A stretch of 51,877 nt of DNA. It comes from Bacteroidota bacterium. Lineage in GTDB: Bacteria > Bacteroidota > Ignavibacteria > UBA10030. The position numbers were made by a program, and so were the translations under genes. The stretch is from NCBI GenBank assembly GCA_021813905.1, contig JAKAJH010000017.1, forward strand, positions 1-51,877, given 5' to 3'. The notes beneath the pieces were generated by a model. It was given only the letters and a program-made list of their open reading frames with translations, ran no database searches and was not told where the DNA came from. Positions 26,780-35,695 of this stretch are shown here, in pieces (position 1 is the stretch's first letter; each line of letters opens with the position of its first letter).

Positions 26780-28492
26780 ATGGAATATGCCACCAGCCGT
26801 CCCCGTGTGTTAGGATGGCTGCGAAGTGCCGCAATCCTTGACGGCGATTGGGGAACCAGCGTCGCCTATGTCATGGGACTGGGCTTCGCGCTCGCCGGCT
26901 ACTCCAGCTTCTATCATCTCTCCTTCATGCTGGCCCTTACCACGCTGGTGGCGGCCAATTATATCACGATCTGCCGTCTGTATCCCAACGGCGGAGGCGT
27001 GTACAGCTCGGTCTACCATCGCTCGCCGTTCCTCGCCGTCATCGGCGCATTGCTGCTGGCGGCGGACTACGTCGTGACCATGGCCCTCTCCGTGCTCGAC
27101 GCCTGCCATTACCTGAATCTTCCCTCTCCGGAGCTCTGGGCCATCGGGATCATCGCCGCGATGGGGATCCTCAACTGGTTCGGGCCGAAACACTCCGGCG
27201 GCCTGGCCCTCCTGATCTCCATCTTCACGCTGGCGACCCTTCTGACGATCGCGGTCGCATCGGCACCGGCGGCGGTCACGCAGGCGCATATCGTCCCGCC
27301 GACGGGCGGCTTCATTTCGAACTGGGGGATCTTCATCGGATTCATCCTGTCGCTGTCCGGCATCGAAGCGATCTCGAACATGACCGGCCTGATGAAGGAT
27401 CCGGCGCGGGATTCCCGGCGCGCCATCCTGAGCGTGCTGACCAAGGTCGTGCTGATCAACCTCGTCCTCGGACTGGCGATGCTTGCGGTCACGGGACTGG
27501 TTCCCGGCCAGCATCGTGAGGACATGCTGCGGTTTCTCGGTGAGCACTACGTCGGCCCGTGGTTCGGCTGGTTCGTGGCGGCCTCGTTGGGCGTTCTTCT
27601 GATCTCCGCCGGAAACACGGCGCTGAACGGGCTCATTTCCATCCAGTTCCTGATGGCCGTGGACCGTGAACTCCCAAGCTCCCTGCGAAAGCTCAACAAA
27701 CACGGGATGCCCATCATCCCGCTCGTGGCGACCACCCTGGCGCCGATCATCGTCCTCATCGTGATCCACGACGTCGAAAAGCTGTCGCATCTCTACGCCA
27801 TCGGACTGGTGGGCGCGATGACCATCAACATGGGATCGACCGCCACTGACCGCTCCGTCAGCATGAAGCCGTACGTGAAAGTGCTGATGATCATCTCGGC
27901 CGTGATCCTGTTTCTCATCGAGATCTCGATCGGATTGGAGAAGCACGCGGCGACGATGTTCGCGGCCATCATACTGGCGATCGGACTCTCTGCCCGGGCC
28001 GTGGCTCGCCGTGCCATCGTGCCGGTGCCGGCGCCTGCCGAGGTCACACCGGCCGCCATCCCGTCCCGCAAGCGCCGGAGAACGTACATCCCCGAGGCCA
28101 AGTACCTGCTGGCGATCAAGGATGTGAATGACCGCATGCTGAAGTTCGCCATCGAGGAAGCGCGTCAGCGCAAGGCCCTGCTCTTCGTCCTTCGCGTCAA
28201 GGAGATCCTCGTGGGAGCGCTGCCCGAACGGCTTGAGATGCGGCTGAACGGGGCGGAGGAGCATATCGAGAAGGTCTGTTCCGAAGCCGGCATCGACTAC
28301 CAGATCATTTCCATCCCCAGCTACGAGGTCGGATACACGATCGCCGAACAGGCCGCGACGTTCGGCGTGGATCGCGTCATCATTGGAGCCACGCGGCGTG
28401 GTTTGCTGGAAAACGTCCTTCGCGGCAGCGTGATGCGATCGCTCAGCGCGTTGCTGCCCGAAGATGTTCAACTCGTCATCTTCGGCGGTTAG
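26780..28492 (+). CDS. APC-family permease fused to a universal-stress domain
   Basis: A 570-residue protein. The first 430 or so residues carry about 12 membrane helices of the amino acid-polyamine-organocation superfamily (VAYVMGLGFALAGYSSFYHL, MLALTTLVAANYITICRLYP, SLSGIEAISNMTGLMKDPAR). The C-terminal 130 are a cytoplasmic UspA-like domain (KYLLAIKDVNDRMLKFAIEE, ending FGVDRVIIGATRRGLLENVL and GSVMRSLSALLPEDVQLVI) with the G-x2-G-x9-G(S/T) nucleotide-binding pattern (GATRRGLLENVLRGS). The fusion suggests control of transport by a nucleotide. ATG 26780 is chosen as just before the conserved part; GTG 26708 would add 24 residues. The substrate is unknown. Confidence 0.85.
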   Translation: MEYATSRPRVLGWLRSAAILDGDWGTSVAYVMGLGFALAGYSSFYHLSFMLALTTLVAANYITICRLYPNGGGVYSSVYHRSPFLAVIGALLLAADYVVTMALSVLDACHYLNLPSPELWAIGIIAAMGILNWFGPKHSGGLALLISIFTLATLLTIAVASAPAAVTQAHIVPPTGGFISNWGIFIGFILSLSGIEAISNMTGLMKDPARDSRRAILSVLTKVVLINLVLGLAMLAVTGLVPGQHREDMLRFLGEHYVGPWFGWFVAASLGVLLISAGNTALNGLISIQFLMAVDRELPSSLRKLNKHGMPIIPLVATTLAPIIVLIVIHDVEKLSHLYAIGLVGAMTINMGSTATDRSVSMKPYVKVLMIISAVILFLIEISIGLEKHAATMFAAIILAIGLSARAVARRAIVPVPAPAEVTPAAIPSRKRRRTYIPEAKYLLAIKDVNDRMLKFAIEEARQRKALLFVLRVKEILVGALPERLEMRLNGAEEHIEKVCSEAGIDYQIISIPSYEVGYTIAEQAATFGVDRVIIGATRRGLLENVLRGSVMRSLSALLPEDVQLVIFGG

Positions 28493-28594
28493 AACCGGTG
28501 ACGGTACGACGCCCCCGGAGCTGTGCCGTGCGTCCCGCGATGCGGCGGTTCCGCGTTCCCGCCGTCCCCCCTTTACACACCTCAGGAGTGAGCC

Positions 28595-30109
28595 GTGATC
28601 CAACAGCTCTTTCGCCGGAAAAATCTTGACCAGATCACGCACGATGCGGAGACTTCCACCGACGGTCATCTGAAGCGCTCGCTCGGCGCGCTCGATCTGA
28701 TCTCGCTGGGCATCGGAGCGATCATCGGAACAGGGATCTTCGCCATCATCGGTACGGCGGCGGCGGGCGGCGCCGGGCATCTGGGAGCCGGACCGGGAGT
28801 GTCGCTCTCGTTCATCATCACGGCGGTTGCCTGCGCGTTCAGCGCACTGGCATACGCAGAGTTCGCGTCGCTGGTGCCCATCGCGGGGAGCGCATACACC
28901 TACTCCTATGCAACGCTGGGGGAACTCATCGCGTGGATCATCGGATGGGATCTGATCATCGAATATGCGGTCGGCAACGTGGCGGTGGCGATCGCCTGGG
29001 CAGCGTACTTCCATCAGCTGTTCAGCGGTCTCGGCATCCACATTCCCGCCTGGCTGGCGGTGGACTATCGCAGTGCGCACCAGGCGGCGCAGGCGATCGT
29101 TGCCGCGGGAGGACGGATCCCGCTTGACCTCGCGCTGCCGTTCGAGGCGTGGCAGACGGCGCCGGTGCTGTTCGGTGTGCGGGTCATCTTCAATTTCCTG
29201 GCGGCGGCCATCGTTGCGGCGGTGACGTGGCTGCTCGTCATCGGCATCAAGGAATCGGCCCGCGCGAACAACGTCATGGTCGCGCTGAAGGTCATCATTC
29301 TGCTCTTCTTTATCGGAGTCGGCGCATTCTACGTCAAGCCGGAGAACTGGAGTCCGTTCATGCCGAACGGATTCGCGGGCGTGTGGACGGGGGCCAGCCT
29401 GATCTTCTTCGCGTTCATCGGATTCGACGCGATCTCGACGGCGGCGGAGGAATGCCGCAATCCCGGCCGCGACATGCCCATCGGAATCATCGGGTCGCTG
29501 ATCGTTGCCACCGTGATCTACGTGGCGACCGCGGCGGTCCTCACCGGCATCGAGCCGTGGTATCAGCTGGGAGTCGCGGACCCGTTGGCGGCGGTCTTCG
29601 CCCGGATGGGAATGAACTGGGCGGCGGGCATCATCTCGCTGGGGGCGATCATTTCGATGACGGCGGTGTTGCTCGTGTTTCAGCTGGGCCAGCCACGCAT
29701 CTTCTTCTCGATGTCGCGTGACGGGCTCCTGCCGAAATACTTTGCCCGGGTCCATCCCCGGTACCAGACCCCCCATGTCACCACGATCTGGACGGGCGTC
29801 GTCGTGGCTGCCGTCGCCGCCGTGGCGAACATCAATGAGATCGTGGAGCTGACGAACATCGGAACGCTCTTTGCGTTCGTGCTCGTGTGCGCCGGCGTGA
29901 TCATTCTCCGGTACACCGACCCGGACCGGCCGCGCGTCTTCCGTACGCCGCTGGTCCCGTGGGTGCCGCTGCTGGGCATCGCCATGTGCATCTACCTCAT
30001 GTTCGGTCTTCCGCCGATCACCTGGGCCCGCTTCGGCATCTGGCTGCTGGTGGGGATGGCGGTGTACTTCGGTTACGGATTCAGGAGGAGCAAGCTGCGG
30101 TCGGCATGA
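28595..30109 (+). CDS. APC-family cationic amino-acid-type permease
   Basis: A 504-residue inner-membrane transporter with about 12-13 helices, closest in character to the CAT/YfnA group. The N-terminal landmark is LKRSLGALDLISLGIGAIIG, then GTGIFAIIGTAA, SAYTYSYATLGELIAWIIGW, FFAFIGFDAISTAAEECRNP and a late FFSMSRDGLLPKYFARVHP. The substrate is probably an amino acid; which one is not evident. The GTG start at 28595 follows CAGGAG. It lies 102 nt after the APC-USP gene, and a third APC gene follows the IVP gene. Confidence 0.9.
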   Translation: MIQQLFRRKNLDQITHDAETSTDGHLKRSLGALDLISLGIGAIIGTGIFAIIGTAAAGGAGHLGAGPGVSLSFIITAVACAFSALAYAEFASLVPIAGSAYTYSYATLGELIAWIIGWDLIIEYAVGNVAVAIAWAAYFHQLFSGLGIHIPAWLAVDYRSAHQAAQAIVAAGGRIPLDLALPFEAWQTAPVLFGVRVIFNFLAAAIVAAVTWLLVIGIKESARANNVMVALKVIILLFFIGVGAFYVKPENWSPFMPNGFAGVWTGASLIFFAFIGFDAISTAAEECRNPGRDMPIGIIGSLIVATVIYVATAAVLTGIEPWYQLGVADPLAAVFARMGMNWAAGIISLGAIISMTAVLLVFQLGQPRIFFSMSRDGLLPKYFARVHPRYQTPHVTTIWTGVVVAAVAAVANINEIVELTNIGTLFAFVLVCAGVIILRYTDPDRPRVFRTPLVPWVPLLGIAMCIYLMFGLPPITWARFGIWLLVGMAVYFGYGFRRSKLRSA

Positions 30110-30118
30110 CCATTTGCC

Positions 30119-30152
30119 GGTGTGTTGGTGCGTCAGTGAGTGGGTGGATGGG
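30119..30152. repeat. GT-rich left flank of the IVP gene
   Basis: A GT-rich stretch containing GCGTCAGTGAGTGGGTG (30130-30146). This matches GTGTCAGTGCGTGGGTG at 43871-43887 in 15 of 17 positions, so it is a recurring sequence and not simple bias. An AC-rich counterpart lies beyond the gene at 30661. Confidence 0.55.
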
Positions 30153-30230
30153 ACTCGACCGGCGTGCATCGGCTCCGGCAGCCTTCTGAACTCCTCACAG
30201 GTGAATCATGAAACGAATCAAGGGGGACGT

Positions 30231-30623
30231 ATGGAGGTTTCAGAGAACTTTGCAAGGGCGCGCGTGTTCACAGAGTTGCGCGTGTATCGCGAGGCGTTTG
30301 ATCATGCGATGGTGATATTTGAACTGTCCAGGAATTTCCCGGCGTGCGAGCGCTACTCGTTGACCGATCAGTTTCGCCGGTCCGCCCGGTCTGTTTGTTC
30401 AAACATTGCCGAAGCGTGGGGGAAGAGAAAGTATCCGGCTGCGTTCGCCAGCAAACTTGTGGATGCACTCAGCGAGGCAGAAGAGACGATCGTCTGGATC
30501 GATTTTTCCCGGGCGTGCGGCTACATGACGGAGTTCGATGCGAAGAAGCTTCGGGAGGCATACAGAATTATTGCGGCGCAACTCGTTGTCATGATTCATT
30601 CTCCGGAACGATGGCGAGTCTGA
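30231..30623 (+). CDS. Four-helix-bundle protein of the 23S rRNA intervening-sequence (IVP/S23) family
   Basis: A 130-residue basic, helical protein. The typical pattern is FTELRVYREAFDHAMVIFEL near the start, then YSLTDQFRRSARSVCSNIAE and AWGKRKYPAAFASKLVDALS with the conserved late ETIVWIDF. The family was first seen inside 23S rRNA intervening sequences and is common as stand-alone genes; the related Avd protein serves diversity-generating retroelements, but no reverse transcriptase is here. Molecular function is unknown; nucleic-acid binding is suspected. ATG 30231 follows AGGGGGA. It interrupts a row of APC permease genes and is bounded by GT/AC-rich inverted repeats, as if inserted. Confidence 0.85.
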   Translation: MEVSENFARARVFTELRVYREAFDHAMVIFELSRNFPACERYSLTDQFRRSARSVCSNIAEAWGKRKYPAAFASKLVDALSEAEETIVWIDFSRACGYMTEFDAKKLREAYRIIAAQLVVMIHSPERWRV

Positions 30624-30660
30624 ACCGGCCGGCGATACGGGCCCAGTTGACGAGAGTAAC

Positions 30661-30694
30661 TCCCACACACTCACCCACCCACACACCCATTCAC
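30661..30694. repeat. AC-rich right flank of the IVP gene
   Basis: An AC-rich stretch (CCCACACACTCACCCACCC and onward) is an imperfect inverted counterpart of the GT-rich block at 30119. The same kind of AC-rich right end occurs at 44225-44263. It ends 20 nt before the next permease gene and may separate it from its old promoter. Confidence 0.5.
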
Positions 30695-30713
30695 TTCCGT
30701 TCAGGACCTTCCC

Positions 30714-32111
30714 ATGCCCACTGACTCCCCCAAACTCCTCCGCGTCCTCGGGCTTCGCGAGGGCATTGCCATCCACATGGGTGTGATGATCGGATCCGGC
30801 ATTTTCCTGGTGCCGGCCACGATCGCGGGGCATCTGCAGGCGATGGGACCGATCATGGCGGTGTGGATCGTGGCGGGATTGCTGACGCTCTTCGGCGCGC
30901 TGACGCTGGCGGAGCTGAGCGCGGTGCTTCCGGAGGCGGGAGGGCCGTACATCTACCTGCGGCACAGTTTCGGACGGATCTGGGGATTCTTGTTCAGCTG
31001 GAACGACTTCTTCATCAACAAGGCCGGTTCCGCGGCGGCGATCGCAGTGGCATTTGCGACCTATCTCGGCTACTTCATTCCGGCGCTTCATCCCTCGAAT
31101 GTCTTCTTCCGCACGACGCTCGGCGTCTTCGGCGCGCCGTTCGAGGTGTCGTTCGGGTGGGTGCAGCTGGTGGCGGTAGTCACCATCGGCGTGGTCACGG
31201 CGATCAACGTGCGCGGCGTGCTCTTCGGCGGATGGGTCATGAACATCTTCACCACCGCCAAGGTGGCGGCGCTGCTGGCGATCATCATTGCCGCGATCTT
31301 CGCGACCGGCGGGAGCACCGCGAACTTTCTTCCCTGGTGGCCGGACTCCTGGAGCGGATCGATGACGTCGGCGTTCGGACTTGCAATGATCTCGGCGCTC
31401 TGGGCGTATGACGGCTGGATCGATGTGACGCTGGCCGCGGGCGAGTTCCGCAATCCGCAGCGGACGGTGCCGCTGTCCCTGATTCTCGGGACGTTCGCCG
31501 TCATCGCGTTGTACCTGGCCGCGAATCTCGCGTACGCCTGGCTGATCCCGCTCAGCGCGATGCCCGGCTCGCCGCGGATCGCGGCGGATGTCGCGCAGGT
31601 CGCGTTCGGTCCGATCGGCGCGTCGCTGGTGGCGATCGGCATCATGTGCTCGACGTTCGGGGCCACCAACGGAATGCTGCTCGGCGGACCGCGATCGATC
31701 TACGCCGCCGGTGCGGACGGCGCGTTCTCTCCGAAGTTCGGCGCCGTGCATCCGCGGTATCACACGCCCGCGACCGCCATCATCACGCTCGGTGTCTGGG
31801 GCGCGATCCTGACCCTCAGCGGCACGTACGATCAGATCACGTCGTACGTGGTGTTCGGATCGTGGGGATTCTACGCGCTCACGGCGCTCAGCGTCATCGT
31901 GCTGCGTCGCCGGATGCCGGACGCGCCGCGCCCGTACAAAGCGTGGGGCTATCCGTACGCGACGCTGCTGTTCGTGGCGATCGCCGGATGGTTCCTGTGG
32001 AACACGCTCGTCAACGACACGCGCAACGCGGTGATCGGCATCGTCCTGCTGCTGATCTCGTTGCCGTTCTATTTCTTCCAGACCTCCCGCCGCCGGCGTC
32101 CGTCGATTTAG
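30714..32111 (+). CDS. APC-family amino-acid permease (LAT-like)
   Basis: A 465-residue membrane transporter with 12 helices resembling the L-type (LAT) amino-acid exchanger group. It starts LLRVLGLREGIAIHMGVMIG with the helix-1 break GSGIFLVP, followed by LSAVLPEAGGPYIYLRHSFG, FSWNDFFINKAGSAAAIAVA, FGLAMISALWAYDGWIDVTL and SPKFGAVHPRYHTPA. The substrate is not decided. It is the third APC gene in this 5.4-kb stretch; the IVP cassette lies between it and the second. No strong ribosome-binding site precedes ATG 30714. Confidence 0.88.
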   Translation: MPTDSPKLLRVLGLREGIAIHMGVMIGSGIFLVPATIAGHLQAMGPIMAVWIVAGLLTLFGALTLAELSAVLPEAGGPYIYLRHSFGRIWGFLFSWNDFFINKAGSAAAIAVAFATYLGYFIPALHPSNVFFRTTLGVFGAPFEVSFGWVQLVAVVTIGVVTAINVRGVLFGGWVMNIFTTAKVAALLAIIIAAIFATGGSTANFLPWWPDSWSGSMTSAFGLAMISALWAYDGWIDVTLAAGEFRNPQRTVPLSLILGTFAVIALYLAANLAYAWLIPLSAMPGSPRIAADVAQVAFGPIGASLVAIGIMCSTFGATNGMLLGGPRSIYAAGADGAFSPKFGAVHPRYHTPATAIITLGVWGAILTLSGTYDQITSYVVFGSWGFYALTALSVIVLRRRMPDAPRPYKAWGYPYATLLFVAIAGWFLWNTLVNDTRNAVIGIVLLLISLPFYFFQTSRRRRPSI

Positions 32112-32232
32112 GTTTTAACTCTGACCACTTCCTCGTATATTATCCGGCAGGGACCGGGAGAGCGTCGGCCGGTGTCCCGCCTGCAATGCGTCATCGGTTT
32201 CCGCATCAACCCCCTCGAAAGGCGTCGGCTTC

Positions 32233-33168
32233 GTGCATTCAGTGCTGTGGTGGATCGGCTTCAACGTCTTCATCCTCGGCCTGCTGACCATCGATCTGGT
32301 GGTGTTCAGCCGGCGCCCGCACGCCATTCGGATCCGGGAGGCGTTCATCTGGAGCGGCGTCTGGATCGCCACCGCGCTGGCATTCAATGTCGGGGTGTAT
32401 TTCTGGTTCGGTCACCACGCGGCGCTGCAGTTCCTCACCGGGTACCTGATCGAGAAATCCCTCAGCGTTGACAATCTCTTCGTCTTCCTTCTGCTGTTTA
32501 CGTACTTCAAGGTCCCGGCGAAGTACCAGCATGAGGTCCTCTACTGGGGAATCATCGGCGCGCTGATTCTCCGCGGCACCCTCATCATCCTCGGCGCGGC
32601 GCTGATTCAGCGGTTCAGCTGGATCCTGGATGTGTTCGGGCTGTTCCTCGTGATCACCGGCATCCGCATGGCGTTTGACAAAGGAGCGGAGGATGTCCAT
32701 CCGGAACGGAATATCGTCGTCAAGTTCTTCCGGCGGTTGTTCCCGGTGACCCCCGACTTTCACGAGCAGAAGTTCTTCGTCCGGATCGATGGGAAGCGCT
32801 CCGCGACACTCCTGTTCATCGTCCTCCTTGTCGTGGAAAGCACGGATCTGGTCTTTGCCGTCGATTCCATCCCGGCGGTCTTTGCGGTCACCCGGGATCC
32901 GTTCATCGTATACACTTCGAATGTCTTCGCGATCCTCGGACTGCGGTCGCTGTACTTCGCACTCGCCGGCATGATGAACATGTTCTACTACCTCCGCCAC
33001 GGACTGGCGGTGGTGCTCACGTTCATCGGCCTCAAGATGATCGCGGAACGGTTCGTCGATGTCCCCATTCTGATCGCCCTGGGCGTCGTCGCCGGCGTGC
33101 TGACAACCGCGGTGATCGCTTCGATCGTCCGCGCCCGTCGGCTGGGCGGCACCGGAAACGCCGGATAG
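32233..33168 (+). CDS. TerC-family membrane protein
   Basis: A 311-residue inner-membrane protein of the TerC/Alx family with about nine helices. Members are linked to tellurite resistance and to manganese efflux or metal loading of exported proteins. The metal-binding acidic motifs are EKSLSVDNLFVFLLLFTYFK (first half) and VVESTDLVFAVDSIPAVFAV (second half), with YTSNVFAILGLRSLYFAL between helices. The start is GTG 32233, just before the first helix. The 121-nt leader has no recognisable yybP-ykoY manganese riboswitch. Confidence 0.92.
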   Translation: MHSVLWWIGFNVFILGLLTIDLVVFSRRPHAIRIREAFIWSGVWIATALAFNVGVYFWFGHHAALQFLTGYLIEKSLSVDNLFVFLLLFTYFKVPAKYQHEVLYWGIIGALILRGTLIILGAALIQRFSWILDVFGLFLVITGIRMAFDKGAEDVHPERNIVVKFFRRLFPVTPDFHEQKFFVRIDGKRSATLLFIVLLVVESTDLVFAVDSIPAVFAVTRDPFIVYTSNVFAILGLRSLYFALAGMMNMFYYLRHGLAVVLTFIGLKMIAERFVDVPILIALGVVAGVLTTAVIASIVRARRLGGTGNAG

Positions 33169-33331
33169 CACGGCTCGCTCCATTCCGCGCCGCGCGCGCA
33201 CGCAGATCTGGCACCGCAACCCGTCGGGACGTATGCCGCTCCCCGCGGGTGCCCGATTCGTACTAAATAGTGCCGGAATGTCACCCGGCGTCACATCTTC
33301 ATCACCGCCACCATTCGCCGCTCACGCTCCT

Positions 33332-34279
33332 ATGACCGGTTCACTGCGTTCGTTCTTCGCTATAGTCTTCCTGGGCCTTGTCACCTCCCGGCTCAATGCG
33401 CAAAGCGATTTACTCTATGGGGTATTCCCCTGGCAGTGGAATGCCTCCGTCACGGGGAGCATCTCCAACATCAGCCTGAGCCACTGGGCGGACGGAGGGG
33501 ACGAATACAGCTATGTGGCGGGATTGAAGTTCGCGATCGATCCCTCGTGGAGCGACGGGCGGTGGAGCTTCATCGGTTCGTGGGACGGTCGATTCGCGAC
33601 CTTCGGTGGAAAATCCCTGCCCCCGCGGAAGACGGAGGACCGACTCGAGCTCAACGGGAAGATCGGACGCGTCATCTGGTCAACGGACTCGCGGAGCCTC
33701 TCGCTCCATGTCACCGCGTTCGTCAATCTGCTGACGCAGTTCCTGCCCGACTACGATTTCATCGGGGACCCGAAGGGAACGCATTACATCAGCAATTTCA
33801 TGGCGCCCGGCTACGTGACGGACGGACTCGGTCTCGACCTCCGGAGCGACAGCCTGAACCTGTCGGTCACGATCACACCGATCGCGTCAAAGCAGACATT
33901 GGTGCTCGACCGGGGGATCGACGTGACGTACTTCGGGGTCGATCCCGGCCGCCGGACGGAGAGCAGCCTCGGCGCGTATGCGCGCATCACCTTCGCCCAT
34001 GATATTTTCGAGCGCACGAGGTTCAACGTGAAAACCATCCTCTTTTCAGACTACTCCGAGCGATCCACGGTGGATCTCTCGGGATTCGCGGAGTTGGATT
34101 TTCGTGTCACCGACTACCTCACGGTGTTCACGTCGTTGCAGATCCTCAACGACGACGACATGAAGATCCGGTTGTATGCAGACCTTGACGGCGACGGGTC
34201 GAGCGATGACTTTGCGGGGATCGGCCATGGCATTCAACTGTATGGCCAGCTCGGCGTGGGCGTGACGGTCAGTTTCTAG
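33332..34279 (+). CDS. Exported DUF3078-like protein
   Basis: A 315-residue protein with a signal peptide (MTGSLRSFFAIVFLGLVTS, cleavage near RLNAQ). An all-beta mature part follows in which strands alternate with Asp/Ser-rich turns, ending in the barrel-like LYGQLGVGVTVSF. The layout (WNASVTGSISNISLSHWADG near the start, then repeated amphipathic strands) fits DUF3078 proteins of Bacteroidota, which are probably outer-membrane barrels. Function is unknown. ATG 33332 opens the signal peptide; 33 upstream codons are ignored. Confidence 0.72.
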   Translation: MTGSLRSFFAIVFLGLVTSRLNAQSDLLYGVFPWQWNASVTGSISNISLSHWADGGDEYSYVAGLKFAIDPSWSDGRWSFIGSWDGRFATFGGKSLPPRKTEDRLELNGKIGRVIWSTDSRSLSLHVTAFVNLLTQFLPDYDFIGDPKGTHYISNFMAPGYVTDGLGLDLRSDSLNLSVTITPIASKQTLVLDRGIDVTYFGVDPGRRTESSLGAYARITFAHDIFERTRFNVKTILFSDYSERSTVDLSGFAELDFRVTDYLTVFTSLQILNDDDMKIRLYADLDGDGSSDDFAGIGHGIQLYGQLGVGVTVSF

Positions 34280-34333
34280 CGGTACCCGCTTCTCCTCATT
34301 CTCTCATTTCTCACATCAACGGAGTCGTCAGTC

Positions 34334-35611
34334 ATGAGACAGCATCGTCGAGCGTCAGTCTTCTTGTCGTTTCTTCTCCTCGGCACCATCCCGGGCATCG
34401 GTGCCGCCGCCGAGCGGCCTGCCACCGTCGGGATCTCCGTCGTATCGGCCCCGTGGTCGGCGCCGGCTCTTCTCCGCTCCACGGCCACCGATCATCTTCA
34501 GCGGGACGTGACGACCTTTGACAACACACTGAACATCTACATCACGAATGGCAAGAAGCTGGACAGTGATCTTCAGTTGGTGCTGAAAGGGCTCGACCTG
34601 ATCAACACGATGGCGACGAATCTGAAGAAGCTGGATGATGCGCTCACGTCCGCCGAGAAGCTGATCAAATATGCGCAGGCCGTCCCGCAGACGGAGGAAG
34701 CGGCGAACAAGCTGGCCCACGGGATGGAGAGCATTCACCCGCCGGTCACCAAAGCCAGCAAGGCGATCAACGACTTCAACGACAAGATCACACCGACGCG
34801 ACAGAAACTGGAGACGTTCGACGACAGGTTGCAGAAGAGCATTGCGGCCGCCGAGCGGTTCGAGCGGGATCTCAACACGTACAACGCCGATATTCAGAAG
34901 GCCCAGCAGTGCATCAGCAGTTTGCCCGATGGCTCGATGAAATCCGACCTTCAGACGCGGATCGACCAACTCGCGCGACAGTCGGACAAGCGGGTGGTCG
35001 ATGCCAACAAGCTCCTTCAGGGGATCCTGAAAACGATCGATGCCATCGATGAGAAGATCACCAAGGATGTCAGCAAGCTGTTCCAGCCGATCGACGACAT
35101 GGAGTCGGATATTGCCCGCGTCCTGAAAGACCTGACGGCGATCCTCAATCCGCTCCAGGATCTGAAGGCGGTGTTCGACAAGTCATTCAGCGTCAGCTTC
35201 CCGTATCCCGCGCCTACGTGGAAGCATCCGTTCCGGATGAAGCATTACACGCTGGATATCGGGTTCGACATCATCATCCGCGGTGAAGCGGCGATCAAAA
35301 AGGAGATCGAGCAGCTCCTGAAAAAGGATTTGTACAAAGCGGCGGAGGTGTTCGGACTGGATAAGCTGATTGACGACCTCGAGCGCCAGGGCAAGAAGGC
35401 GCTCGATCCGGTGCTGAAGGAGCTGCATCTCGACATCAACATGGATATCTCGGGCATCGGACAGTTGCCGCAGGATCTGAACGATCTCCGCACCGCCCTG
35501 GACGGTCTGGTTCCTTCTCTGGACGTTGATTTGAAGCCCTTGGACGACGCCTTCAAGGGAATCGAAGACGATATCAGGGAAATGAAGAACATCTACCAGA
35601 ACTGCAAGTAG
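34334..35611 (+). CDS. Exported coiled-coil protein of unknown function
   Basis: A 425-residue protein with a signal peptide (MRQHRRASVFLSFLLLGTIP, cleavage near IGAAA) and then almost entirely alpha-helical, heptad-rich sequence (about 55-300 and 335-425). These are mostly Asp/Lys/Leu patterns such as LVLKGLDLINTMATNLKKLD and IDEKITKDVSKLFQPIDDME. A short Pro/aromatic section (FSVSFPYPAPTWKHPFRMKH) breaks the helices. I recognise no family. It follows the DUF3078-like gene by 54 nt and is closed by a terminator, so the two may form an envelope operon. Confidence 0.75.
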   Translation: MRQHRRASVFLSFLLLGTIPGIGAAAERPATVGISVVSAPWSAPALLRSTATDHLQRDVTTFDNTLNIYITNGKKLDSDLQLVLKGLDLINTMATNLKKLDDALTSAEKLIKYAQAVPQTEEAANKLAHGMESIHPPVTKASKAINDFNDKITPTRQKLETFDDRLQKSIAAAERFERDLNTYNADIQKAQQCISSLPDGSMKSDLQTRIDQLARQSDKRVVDANKLLQGILKTIDAIDEKITKDVSKLFQPIDDMESDIARVLKDLTAILNPLQDLKAVFDKSFSVSFPYPAPTWKHPFRMKHYTLDIGFDIIIRGEAAIKKEIEQLLKKDLYKAAEVFGLDKLIDDLERQGKKALDPVLKELHLDINMDISGIGQLPQDLNDLRTALDGLVPSLDVDLKPLDDAFKGIEDDIREMKNIYQNCK

Positions 35612-35636
35612 ATCGCGGTCGAACCGTCGTGCATCG

Positions 35637-35671
35637 AAGACCTCCGGCGTTGATTCGTCGGAGGTCTTTTT
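35637..35671 (+). terminator. Intrinsic terminator after the coiled-coil gene
   Basis: Stem AAGACCTCCG / CGGAGGTCTT with a 12-nt loop, followed by a T-run. It lies 25 nt after the stop codon and in front of the convergent hemerythrin gene. Confidence 0.9.
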
Positions 35672-35695
35672 GCTTCGGGCGGGGCGATGTGGTCG

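Noticed and set aside
26810-30169. A 1119-codon open frame on the minus strand
   Set aside because: It lies antisense to two clear APC permease genes, is very rich in His, Arg, Asp and Gln, and matches no family. Long antisense frames are expected from the codon bias of GC-rich genes.
30231-30623. IVP gene considered as the Avd part of a diversity-generating retroelement
   Set aside because: No reverse transcriptase, template repeat or variable repeat is nearby; the stand-alone IVP family fits better.
32112-32232. Manganese (yybP-ykoY) riboswitch before the TerC gene
   Set aside because: TerC leaders often carry one, but the conserved loop sequences were not found in these 121 nt.
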